This document shows, piece after piece, positions 1-5,984 of a DNA stretch of 6,649 nucleotides. The stretch is from assembly GCA_002333145.1 (NCBI GenBank), contig DDBN01000095.1:2462-9110 (forward strand). The letters are read 5' to 3'. This DNA is from Moraxellaceae bacterium UBA2031. Its GTDB lineage: Bacteria; Pseudomonadota; Gammaproteobacteria; Pseudomonadales; Moraxellaceae. The first letter of the stretch is position 1. The number at the start of each line of letters is the position of its first letter. The notes below the pieces were generated by a model, which saw only the letters and a program-made list of their open reading frames with translations, ran no database searches and was not told where the DNA came from. The translations under genes and the position numbers were made by a program.

Positions 1-929
1 TGCCACCAGTGCGCCAACACGATCACCGCCAGCATGACGAGAGTGCGCTGGGTCGGCACCGAAAAACCCGCCACCAAGCTGTAGGCCAGCGCTACTGCTA
101 GCCCCATCAGCAAGGCAGGCTTGTGTAACGGCACCACCAGCCCGAGGCCAGGCACTAAGCGAAGCAAACGTAAAGATATCCAAGCAGCAACCACGGCCAG
201 TAGCGTGATATGCATTCCGGAAATAGCCATGAGGTGAATCACCCCCGTGGCGGCGTAGCGCTCCCAAACATCCGCTGAGACCAATGCACGGTCACCAGTG
301 ACTAACGCCAGCACAACGCCAGCCATGTCCTGTTGCTCTGGAAACCGCTCAAGAAAATGAAGGCGCATGGCCAGACGCAACTGATCCACTGACCAATCCG
401 TTTGTTGGCATTGCGCATGAGATGCCGAGCCAGTTGCTGTCACTCCCTCCGAGAGCAACCAAGCCTCGTAATCAAAGCCACCCGGATTGGCATTCCCATG
501 CGGCTTTTTTAAGCGTACCGACATGGTGCAGGTAGTACCGGGCAAGGGCATGGCTGCGTCGCGTAAGTTGAGCTGCCACATTCCCCGTGGCAACCAGCCC
601 TTATCACTTACGCTGACAGGCTGCAGTCGCAACCGCCAGCCACCAAAGTGGTCCGGCTCAGGCAATCCGGTTATGCGCCCCTGCACCTGCAGTGTCTGCA
701 TCTCCAGTCGGGAAGGCACCTCAGCAGACAGTTGTCGCTCAGCAACAGCTACCGCAAGGGCAAAGCTGAGCAACCCCGGCACTAGCCACAATAGCCAACT
801 GTGTCGAAGCCGAACCCAAAGCAGCAACAGAAAAGGGAGCAGCACCAAGCTCCACCAAAATGGCGGTAATGATGGCAACAACGACAAGGCAAGCTGACCG
901 GAGACGGCACTCGCCAGAAAGGGGCCCAT
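1..929 (-). CDS. comEC: DNA internalization competence protein ComEC/Rec2, N-terminal part (runs off left edge)
   Basis: ComEC is the polytopic inner-membrane channel that carries transforming single-stranded DNA into the cytoplasm. Reading the minus strand from the ATG at 929-927 gives 309 uninterrupted codons to the window edge. Hydrophobic segments lie at about residues 3-20, 24-39 and 45-64, followed by a soluble region (about 66-180) that fits the N-terminal DUF4131/OB-fold-like domain. Family motifs are clear: NPGGFDYEAWL (148-158), LALVTGDRALV (207-217), TGVIHLMAISGMH (228-240) and AGFSVPTQRT (287-296), the last three in the membrane 'Competence' domain. The start is supported by AAGGA at 941-937, 7 nt upstream. 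The C-terminal membrane segments and any metallo-beta-lactamase-like domain lie outside the window. The gene diverges from the DUF2062 gene across 120 bp. C134 and C174 are the only cysteines visible in the soluble region. Identification is firm; whether the cell is transformable cannot be judged. Confidence 0.95.
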   Translation of the reverse strand, partial: MGPFLASAVSGQLALSLLPSLPPFWWSLVLLPFLLLLWVRLRHSWLLWLVPGLLSFALAVAVAERQLSAEVPSRLEMQTLQVQGRITGLPEPDHFGGWRLRLQPVSVSDKGWLPRGMWQLNLRDAAMPLPGTTCTMSVRLKKPHGNANPGGFDYEAWLLSEGVTATGSASHAQCQQTDWSVDQLRLAMRLHFLERFPEQQDMAGVVLALVTGDRALVSADVWERYAATGVIHLMAISGMHITLLAVVAAWISLRLLRLVPGLGLVVPLHKPALLMGLAVALAYSLVAGFSVPTQRTLVMLAVIVLAHWW

Positions 930-1049
930 GACACAATCCTTGTGATCGGGAAGAGAGTGCTTGTACACGAAACAATGCGCGCTGCCCAGAATTGACCAGC
1001 GCAAACATAAAGTGAAAGATGGCGGGTCTAAAGCAAGGTCGTTTAGTGC

Positions 1050-1628
1050 ATGCCGAAACAGTTGATTCGACGCTATCTGCCCCACCCAGACAAGATCATC
1101 CAGCACCGCAGTCTACGTTTTATGAGCAAGCGACTGGCCGACCCCAGTCTGTGGCATCTCAATAAGCGCTCGGCGGCAGGTGCTGTGTTCTGGGGGCTTT
1201 GGTGTGCCTTCCTTCCCATGCCGCTGCAAATGCTGCCGGCTGCAGCGGCGGCCATTCTTTTCCGGGTGAACCTGCCACTGTCTGTCGTGCTGGTATGGGT
1301 CAGCAATCCGCTAACCATGATTCCCCTGATATATGTTGCCTATTTTGTCGGCAGCCAATTACTGGGCGTGCCCATGCCCAATTCAGCAGAAATAGGGCAA
1401 CTGGTCACTTATCTGGGTGGGCTTGTGGAAGGGATGTTCTCGGGGGAAAGTCCGGCACACCAAGACGTTCTGAGCAGGCATATTGAGCCCTTGCTACTGG
1501 GCACGCTGGTCACAGGGTGTATTTGTGCCAGCGCCGGCTATGTCTTGATGCGTGTGTACTGGCGTTGGCATGCGGTGCGCGCTTGGCGAAAGCGCCAGCA
1601 GAAGCGTCTACTGCAAGCGCAGGGCTGA
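1050..1628 (+). CDS. DUF2062 family inner-membrane protein
   Basis: A 192-residue protein of the DUF2062 family, whose function is not established. Features I associate with the family are present: a basic N-terminus with a RRYLPHPDKI-type stretch (residues 7-16), WHLNKRS (35-41), FLPMPLQM (54-61) and SNPLTMIP (85-92). Hydrophobic stretches at about 43-70, 74-104 and 146-170 suggest an integral inner-membrane protein. The C-terminus (171-192) is rich in Arg, Lys and Gln and is probably cytoplasmic. The ATG at 1050 has a modest AAGG at 1035-1038, 11 nt upstream. It lies beside comEC and a lipoprotein-release operon, an order I recall from Pseudomonas; this suggests an envelope setting but no specific role. 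Its stop codon is 4 nt from the stop codon of the opposing lolD gene. Confidence 0.9.
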   Translation: MPKQLIRRYLPHPDKIIQHRSLRFMSKRLADPSLWHLNKRSAAGAVFWGLWCAFLPMPLQMLPAAAAAILFRVNLPLSVVLVWVSNPLTMIPLIYVAYFVGSQLLGVPMPNSAEIGQLVTYLGGLVEGMFSGESPAHQDVLSRHIEPLLLGTLVTGCICASAGYVLMRVYWRWHAVRAWRKRQQKRLLQAQG

Positions 1629-1632
1629 ACCA

Positions 1633-2313
1633 TTAAGCATCGACCAAACGACCTCGATCCATGCGCAGGATGCGACTTGCCCTGTTCGCCAGCGCCGTGT
1701 CATGCGTGACAATCACAAAGCCGATACCCAGCTCGCGATTCAGTTCCTGCAACAAATCCTGAGTATATTGAGACGTTTCATTATCAAGATTGCCAGTAGG
1801 CTCATCGGCCAATACCACTGCCGGCTTTGTTACCAGCGCACGCGCCAAAGCCACGCGCTGGCGCTCACCACCTGACAGCTCTGATGGCTTGTGCTGCAGT
1901 CGCTCCCCCAACCCGACTCTTTGCAGCAATGCAGTGGCGGCTTGCTCTGCCTCTGCAATACTGCCATCACGCAACAATAGCGGCATGCAGACATTTTCCA
2001 GCGCGGTGAACTCGGGTAACAGGTGATGAAACTGATAAACGAAACCGATATGACGATTACGTAACCAGCCCCGCTTCACTTCATTGCACTGACTAAAGTC
2101 TTCACCACAGATACGCACCTCGCCAGAGGTTGGCGTATCCAGCCCGCCCAGCAAGTGCAACAAGGTTGTCTTGCCCGAACCCGAGCTACCGACAATCGCG
2201 ACAAACTCTCCGCGCGCCACCTGCATGTCGATACCGTGCAAGATTTCGAGCACCTGAGGGCCCTCATCAAAGCGCTTAACCAGCGCCCGTGTTTCCAGCA
2301 CCAGCTCACTCAT
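1633..2313 (-). CDS. lolD: Lipoprotein-releasing ABC transporter ATP-binding protein LolD
   Basis: LolD is the cytoplasmic ATPase of the complex that extracts outer-membrane lipoproteins from the inner membrane and hands them to LolA. The 226-residue protein has every ABC motif in order: Walker A GSSGSGKTT (42-50), the Q-loop stretch YQFHHLLPEF (93-102) characteristic of LolD, signature LSGGERQR (146-153), Walker B VVLADEP (166-172) with catalytic Glu171, D-loop GNLD (174-177) and the switch His204 in VTHD. The reading frame extends 21 codons upstream to another ATG, but that extension lies inside lolC. MSELVLETRALVK aligns with the usual LolD N-terminus, and GGAGG (2327-2323) sits 9 nt before it. 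The start overlaps the lolC stop by 8 bases, so translational coupling is likely. I see no terminator after the stop. The related MacB and FtsE ATPases are less likely given the Q-loop sequence and the neighbouring permease. Confidence 0.96.
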   Translation of the reverse strand: MSELVLETRALVKRFDEGPQVLEILHGIDMQVARGEFVAIVGSSGSGKTTLLHLLGGLDTPTSGEVRICGEDFSQCNEVKRGWLRNRHIGFVYQFHHLLPEFTALENVCMPLLLRDGSIAEAEQAATALLQRVGLGERLQHKPSELSGGERQRVALARALVTKPAVVLADEPTGNLDNETSQYTQDLLQELNRELGIGFVIVTHDTALANRASRILRMDRGRLVDA

Positions 2314-3550
2314 AACGCAAGGCCTCCGCAGGCTGAACACGTGCCGCTTTGCGAGCGGGATAAAGCGTCGCCACAAAGCTCAGTGCAAAGGCAATCGCAC
2401 TCACCCACAGTACATCTGAAAAATTCAGCTGGGACGGGAGATAATTTACAAAATACGCATCAAATAGACGCAGGTTGAATAGCCTTTCTATACCAGAGGC
2501 AATGTCACTGATCGTCAGTGACAGCAAAACTCCCAGCGCCACTCCGGACAACGTACCACCCACTCCAACTAACGTTCCTTGGACCATGAATATTTTCATG
2601 ATAGTGCCAGGACTCGCTCCTAGGGTGCGCAAAATGGCAATGTCAGCCTTCTTGTCCGTCACTACCATGACAAGACTTGAGACAATATTGAACGCCGCCA
2701 CCGCCACAATGAATAGCAGCAGAATAGCCATCATGGCCTTTTCCATCTTAATGGCATTGAACAGATTGCCGTGTGTCTGCGTCCAGTCGGTGGCGTAGAA
2801 GAACTCGGGCAGATCCTTGAGTACAGACCGACTGACATCTTGGGCCGCAAACAAGTCATGCAACTTGAGACGGACACCTTGAACACGATCATCGATGCGC
2901 AGTAGACGCCCGGCATCATGAATATGAACATAGGCAATCATGCTATCTATATCGGCACCGACCTTGAAAATACCGACTACAGTAAAACGCTTGAAGCGGG
3001 GAATCACTCCCGCTGGTGACAATGAGGCTTCGGGCAGAACAAGAGTCACCTTGTCGCCTTGCGTTACCCCTATATTGGCGGCCAGACCTGCACCAAGAAT
3101 GATGCCGAACTCGCCATCCTTAAGGTCTTCCAGACGCCCACTTTCCAGATGATGCTGGATGATGGAAACCTTTGCTTCGGCCACGGGATCAATGCCCGTT
3201 ATCATGGCACCACTGACCATACCGGACGATGTCAGCATGCCCTGAAGCTGGCTGAAAGGCGCCGCCGCCTCCACTTGAGGGTTGCGGGAGGCGATCTCCA
3301 CCACCTTTTGCCAGTTGCGAAACGGCTCATAGGAATTGAGCGTGGCGTGTGGCACCATGCCAAGAATACGGGTTTTCAATTCACGGTCGAAACCGTTCAT
3401 GACGGAGAGCACGGTGATAAGCACAGCCACCCCCAGCATCAACCCGAGAATAGACGTCAGGGAGATGAAGGAGATAAAGTGGTTACGGCGCTTGGCCCGC
3501 GTGTAACGCAGGCCTATAAATAACGGTATGGGCTTGAACATGCGGCGCAT
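2306..3550 (-). CDS. lolC: Lipoprotein-releasing ABC transporter permease (LolC/LolE/LolF family)
   Basis: Membrane subunit of the lipoprotein-release complex, 414 residues, about the length of E. coli LolC and LolE. The topology is MacB/FtsX-like. TM1 (about 26-52) follows the conserved LRYTRAKRRNHFISFIS stretch. A periplasmic domain spans about 53-270. TM2 is at about 272-297, then a cytoplasmic coupling region TDKKADIAILRTLGAS (298-313), TM3 (about 322-346) and TM4 (about 380-398). The protein ends in the family tail YPARKAARVQPAEALRYE. Residues 176-188 (SLSPAGVIPRFKR) match the position and character of the LolC 'hook' that binds LolA. The start is uncertain by three codons: ATG at 3550 or ATG at 3541 (MFKPIPLFIGL, which better matches homologues I remember); neither has a clear Shine-Dalgarno. 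It is first in the two-gene operon with lolD and diverges from the PilZ gene. No second permease gene lies in the window. Confidence 0.93.
   Translation of the reverse strand: MRRMFKPIPLFIGLRYTRAKRRNHFISFISLTSILGLMLGVAVLITVLSVMNGFDRELKTRILGMVPHATLNSYEPFRNWQKVVEIASRNPQVEAAAPFSQLQGMLTSSGMVSGAMITGIDPVAEAKVSIIQHHLESGRLEDLKDGEFGIILGAGLAANIGVTQGDKVTLVLPEASLSPAGVIPRFKRFTVVGIFKVGADIDSMIAYVHIHDAGRLLRIDDRVQGVRLKLHDLFAAQDVSRSVLKDLPEFFYATDWTQTHGNLFNAIKMEKAMMAILLLFIVAVAAFNIVSSLVMVVTDKKADIAILRTLGASPGTIMKIFMVQGTLVGVGGTLSGVALGVLLSLTISDIASGIERLFNLRLFDAYFVNYLPSQLNFSDVLWVSAIAFALSFVATLYPARKAARVQPAEALRYE
2323..2327 (-). promoter_or_regulatory. Ribosome binding site of lolD (decides the start)
   Basis: GGAGG on the minus strand lies inside the last codons of lolC, 9 nt before the ATG at 2313-2311. 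It supports the internal Met as the true lolD start rather than the upstream ATG at 2376, and it makes coupled translation of lolC and lolD plausible. Confidence 0.75.
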
Positions 3551-3625
3551 TAAACCACACGAATACGAGCCCGAGCATTAACTCGAATTGATTTGCACAT
3601 TTTTTATACAGGGGCAGATCCTGCT

Positions 3626-4225
3626 ATGACAGAAGAAAAAATCAAAGACGATGAACGCCGCCGCGAAACTCGCGTGAACTCTACCCTGGCGGTGATCTAC
3701 CAGCGCATCAGCCCTCGTCAAATCGAGGCAGACCCCTACGACGTTCGTTTTGATCTTCCTCAGCACTTCACTCTGCGTGATGAGCTGAACCAGATTGATA
3801 ATGTGCAGCTCTCACAGATAGAAGCATTGGGACGCGAAAACCCTAGGCTCTCTGGCTTGATGCAGGCATTGAACCTCAAAATTGACATCATCGCTCAGGC
3901 CATCGAAGGCAGTCTGGGTCGTATGCTGTCGCCTGTCCCCCAAAGGGTTAACCTGTCGCCGGGTGGCTTGTCCTTTCATGCCGCGGAGCCCGTCATCCCT
4001 GGTAGCTACTTACACCTAGCCATCAGCAGTCAGGCCAGCAGTTATCACATTGCGGCCATCGGTCGTGTGGTATTTTGCGAGGATGAGGACCTAGAAGGCT
4101 TCCGTACCGGAGTGGCCTTTGTGAATATCCGTCACCACGACCGTCAGGTGCTAGCACGAGACATCCAGCGCAAGACCCGGGATCACGAAGTGGTCGAAAA
4201 CTTCCAGAATCCTGACACACTCTAA
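3626..4225 (+). CDS. PilZ-domain protein, predicted c-di-GMP binding
   Basis: PilZ domains bind cyclic di-GMP and pass the signal to motility, biofilm or envelope functions. This 199-residue protein has both binding motifs: RxxxR within RRRETR (R12 and R16) and NxSxxG as NLSPGG (N109, S111, G114). Beta-rich sequence follows (about 117-168), including GSYLHLAIS and a GRVVFCEDEDLEGFRTGVAFV region typical of the PilZ barrel. The motifs are about 90 residues apart instead of the usual two to three dozen. The intervening 50-100 region looks helical and may mediate oligomerisation. No signal peptide or membrane segment is seen, so it is probably cytoplasmic. The ATG at 3626 is preferred, with AGGGG at 3610-3614 upstream; the frame also opens at a TTG at 3593 without a ribosome binding site. 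Its partner is unknown. It diverges from lolC across 75 bp. Confidence 0.88.
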   Translation: MTEEKIKDDERRRETRVNSTLAVIYQRISPRQIEADPYDVRFDLPQHFTLRDELNQIDNVQLSQIEALGRENPRLSGLMQALNLKIDIIAQAIEGSLGRMLSPVPQRVNLSPGGLSFHAAEPVIPGSYLHLAISSQASSYHIAAIGRVVFCEDEDLEGFRTGVAFVNIRHHDRQVLARDIQRKTRDHEVVENFQNPDTL

Positions 4226-4242
4226 GGGTGCTTGCTGATACG

Positions 4243-4261
4243 CTGCTTGAATATTAAGCAG
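4243..4261. repeat. Short inverted repeat downstream of the PilZ gene
   Basis: CTGCTT (4243-4248) and AAGCAG (4256-4261) can pair as a 6-bp stem around the AT-rich loop GAATATT. It starts 17 nt after the PilZ stop codon. No T-run follows, so it is a poor candidate for an intrinsic terminator. It may be a weak hairpin or a protein site. Confidence 0.4.
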
Positions 4262-4276
4262 TAAGTCACTAGCATC

Positions 4277-4291
4277 ATTGAAAATTTCAAT
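4277..4291. promoter_or_regulatory. Perfect 15-bp palindrome upstream of the exported-protein gene
   Basis: ATTGAAA and TTTCAAT flank one central A, making a perfect 7-1-7 inverted repeat that ends 23 nt before the ATG at 4315. The size and symmetry fit a dimeric repressor operator. I do not recognise the regulator. An AT-rich palindrome of this length can also arise by chance. Confidence 0.4.
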
Positions 4292-4314
4292 AAAACCCTC
4301 AGGGGAATGAAAGA

Positions 4315-5061
4315 ATGATTCGCGCCAAAATTGCTACCTGCGCTCTACTGCTAGCCTGCAGCTTTCACCTGAGTGCCGCTACCCTGCCTGACCAGGGTGC
4401 CACTATGAGTAATGTAGAAGGCCAGTTCGGGCGGCCGATCAACAAATCTGGCCCGATCGGCTCCCCTGCGATTACGCGCTGGGAATACGACCACTTTGTG
4501 GTGGTTTTTGAGCGTAATCGTGTTGTTCACAGCTTCAGTTTAGTGGGCAACAAGTCGACAGCTGTCCCTGCTCCGACTGCTGCACCAGCGCCAACCCCTA
4601 TTCGCCAACCTGCGCCTCAGCCAGAGCCGGTAGCCACTCCTGCGCCAGAGCCGCAGCAGGAAGCAAAAAGCTCACCTGCCGTTCAAGCCGCTCCGCCGAC
4701 AACAACCGCAGAAGTAAATCAGGCTGAAGAAGCTCGTCGCCAGGCTGAACGTGAGGCCATGCGTAAAGCACGTGCCGAAGTGGCTGCCGAAGCAGAGGCC
4801 CAAAAGAAAGCACTGACTGATGCAGCGGCCCAAGAAAATACTGAAGCCAACGCTGCAAAGGCTAATGCCGAAGCAGAGGCTAAGGCTGCAGCCGATGCAG
4901 CCAAAGCTCGCACCCAAGAGGCTGCGTCTCAAGTAGCCGCTCCAGTCGCACCCGCCACTCCGGCTCCGGAGGCAGCCCCAAAGCGAACTGCCGAGGACGC
5001 TATCAAAGCCCCACCAAGCTTCACCTTTGACCCTGTCACTGGTCGCGTAATTCTGAAGTAA
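4315..5061 (+). CDS. Exported protein: small N-terminal domain plus Pro/Ala linker and TolA-like Ala/Glu helix
   Basis: The 248-residue product starts with a signal sequence (MIRAKIATCALLLACSF, probable cleavage near SAA, residues 20-22), so it should act in the periplasm or envelope. Residues about 28-77 form a compact domain with GATMSNVEGQFGRP and ITRWEYDHFVVVFERNRVVHSF. This resembles a small gammaproteobacterial family often named only hypothetical or loosely 'phosphodiesterase', and recalls BamE/SmpA-like domains; I claim no enzyme activity. Residues 83-130 are a Pro/Ala-rich linker. Residues 132-206 are an Ala/Glu/Lys/Arg-rich segment predicted to be a long helix or coiled coil, like the TolA stalk. 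A second Pro/Ala stretch precedes the tail PPSFTFDPVTGRVILK. A 15-base exact in-frame repeat (4785-4799 and 4866-4880, 81 bp apart) lies within the helix. AGGGGA at 4301-4306, 8 nt upstream, supports the start. A strong terminator follows. Confidence 0.8.
   Translation: MIRAKIATCALLLACSFHLSAATLPDQGATMSNVEGQFGRPINKSGPIGSPAITRWEYDHFVVVFERNRVVHSFSLVGNKSTAVPAPTAAPAPTPIRQPAPQPEPVATPAPEPQQEAKSSPAVQAAPPTTTAEVNQAEEARRQAEREAMRKARAEVAAEAEAQKKALTDAAAQENTEANAAKANAEAEAKAAADAAKARTQEAASQVAAPVAPATPAPEAAPKRTAEDAIKAPPSFTFDPVTGRVILK
4785..4880 (+). repeat. 15-base in-frame direct repeat inside the Ala-rich coding region
   Basis: TGCCGAAGCAGAGGC occurs exactly at 4785-4799 and 4866-4880, a period of 81 bp or 27 codons. 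Both copies encode the AEAEA stretch of the helix. This could reflect past duplication in the stalk or convergent codon use in low-complexity sequence. Confidence 0.6.
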
Positions 5062-5078
5062 GGCAATAATGAGACAGT

Positions 5079-5111
5079 AATGAAGCCGGCTTAATGCCGG
5101 CTTCATTGTTT
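5079..5111 (+). terminator. Intrinsic terminator-like hairpin after the exported-protein gene
   Basis: AATGAAGCCGGC (5079-5090) and GCCGGCTTCATT (5096-5107) form a perfect 12-bp stem with loop TTAAT, beginning 17 nt after the stop codon. The stem is GC-rich at its top and followed by GTTT. The T-run is short, so termination strength is uncertain, but the stem is too regular to be chance. It separates this gene from the phosphodiesterase gene. Confidence 0.75.
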
Positions 5112-5146
5112 GGCAAATCCATCCGGTATAACGCTAAGGAGCCCGT

Positions 5147-5890
5147 ATGCGTCTTATTGGCCATCGTGGAGCACGCGGAGAGGCCCCGGAAAACACGCTC
5201 AGTGGTTTTCGCTATCTACGTCAGTTGGGGGTGTGCGCAGTAGAGCTGGATATTCAGGTGAGCGCGGATGAAGAGCTGGTTATCATTCACGACAACTCAC
5301 TGGAGCGTACTACTTTGGGCAGTGGTGAAGTCTGCCGGACAAACAGTCGTGAGCTTGCCCTGATCAATGCCACTCAGCGAGCATTTCCAGACTGGCCAAC
5401 TATCGAAGGCATACCAACCCTTCGGGATGTAATGGCCATCCTTAAAGACTTTGAACACATCCAGTTTGAAGTCAAAGCAGCAACCGAGCAGGACTGCCAG
5501 ATTGTAGTGCGCAAGTTTCCCGCGCTGTGGCGCGAGTTCGGCTTTGGCGAACGGGCCTTTACCACTTCATTCAATCCACAGTTTCTGCAGTTGATACGAG
5601 AGGCTGCCCCAGAAATTCCACGGGGGTTCCTTTTTGAGCTTGGCTTTGCCGGCAACCCCGTGGAGGAAGCCATTGCACTTGATTGCCGTGCCCTAGGCCC
5701 TCATCAGCTGCGTTGCGATCAAGCCCTGATCGATTCCGCTCACTCAGCCGGCCTGATGGTCGCCACATGGACCGTTAACGATCCGGCTCGCATGCATGAA
5801 TTGGCCAAGTTGGGTGTCGATGGGCTGATCACCGACGTCCCTGCTCTCGCCTTGCGGGAAGCGGCTGATCTGTTCCAGCCCCCTACCTAA
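5147..5890 (+). CDS. Glycerophosphodiester phosphodiesterase, cytosolic (UgpQ-like)
   Basis: The enzyme hydrolyses glycerophosphodiesters, the deacylation products of phospholipids, to glycerol-3-phosphate and an alcohol. The 247 residues form one GDPD TIM-barrel domain. HRGARGEAPENT (6-17) holds catalytic His6 and Arg7; VELDIQVS (32-39) holds metal ligands Glu33 and Asp35; VIIHD (45-49) holds the second catalytic His48; FEVKA (107-111) holds Glu108 and Lys110. TWTVND (207-212) and GVDGLITDVP (223-232) complete the C-terminal strands. There is no signal peptide, and the length matches E. coli UgpQ, so it should be cytosolic rather than a periplasmic GlpQ. The ATG is preceded by AAGGAG at 5136-5141, a 5-nt spacer. 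An upstream terminator suggests its own transcription, but I could not find a convincing promoter. All key residues are present. Confidence 0.94.
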   Translation: MRLIGHRGARGEAPENTLSGFRYLRQLGVCAVELDIQVSADEELVIIHDNSLERTTLGSGEVCRTNSRELALINATQRAFPDWPTIEGIPTLRDVMAILKDFEHIQFEVKAATEQDCQIVVRKFPALWREFGFGERAFTTSFNPQFLQLIREAAPEIPRGFLFELGFAGNPVEEAIALDCRALGPHQLRCDQALIDSAHSAGLMVATWTVNDPARMHELAKLGVDGLITDVPALALREAADLFQPPT

Positions 5891-5900
5891 AAACCTGCCC

Positions 5901-5951
5901 GTGAGCATCGCCTCAATTTCCCCCCTATTTAAGGGGACTCTCACTTTTCTT
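5901..5951 (+). terminator. Candidate terminator of the phosphodiesterase gene
   Basis: CCCCT (5922-5926) pairs with AGGGG (5932-5936) around loop ATTTA. An outer pair, GTGAG (5901-5905) with CTCAC (5940-5944), encloses it and is followed at once by TTTTCTT (5945-5951). The outer stem is only 5 bp with a large internal gap, so the structure is plausible but not certain. It starts 11 nt after the gene ends. Confidence 0.5.
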
Positions 5952-5958
5952 ATCCACA
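5950..5958 (+). promoter_or_regulatory. DnaA box, perfect consensus TTATCCACA
   Basis: An exact match to the high-affinity DnaA box TTATNCACA. It faces a second exact box on the other strand 5 bp away. The pair also forms a 9-bp stem with loop AAAGC, but no T-run follows on either strand, so a terminator is unlikely. Confidence 0.75.
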
Positions 5959-5963
5959 AAAGC

Positions 5964-5972
5964 TGTGGATAA
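5964..5972 (-). promoter_or_regulatory. DnaA box, perfect consensus, opposite orientation
   Basis: TGTGGATAA on the plus strand is TTATCCACA on the minus strand, an exact consensus box. Together with 5950-5958 it forms a perfect inverted pair separated by AAAGC. Confidence 0.75.
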
Positions 5973-5975
5973 AGT

Positions 5976-5984
5976 AGTGGGTAA
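5976..5984 (-). promoter_or_regulatory. Degenerate DnaA box
   Basis: AGTGGGTAA reads TTACCCACT on the minus strand, two mismatches from TTATCCACA. It has the same orientation as the box at 5964-5972 and begins 12 bp after it. It may be a weak site occupied cooperatively with the strong pair. Confidence 0.35.

Noticed and set aside
487..897. 136-codon plus-strand frame at the left end
   Set aside because: It is antisense to comEC, whose minus-strand reading shows clear family motifs over the same bases.
1584..1597. Hairpin TGGCG-AAAG-CGCCA as a terminator for lolD
   Set aside because: It lies within the DUF2062 coding sequence and has no T-run in the lolD direction.
3578..3610. Promoter for the PilZ gene with TATACA (3605-3610) as -10
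   Set aside because: No good -35 lies at proper spacing, and the implied transcription start would fall after the ribosome binding site.
3593..3625. TTG start extending the PilZ protein by 11 residues
   Set aside because: No ribosome binding site precedes the TTG; the ATG at 3626 has AGGGG upstream, and the added residues look like leader sequence.
4307..4318. Three-codon frame ATG-AAA-GAA-TGA overlapping the start of the exported-protein gene
   Set aside because: It begins only 2 nt after the GGGG core of the Shine-Dalgarno, too close for initiation; the overlap with the true ATG is most simply chance.
4672..5106. 144-codon minus-strand frame across the Ala-rich gene
   Set aside because: Long antisense frames are expected opposite GC-rich low-complexity coding sequence; the product is Ser/Leu/Gly/Cys-rich without motifs, and the frame starts inside the terminator.
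5106..5132. Promoter for the phosphodiesterase gene using TTGTTT and TATAAC
   Set aside because: Spacing is 15 bp and the start site would lie within the AAGGAG ribosome binding site, leaving no usable leader.
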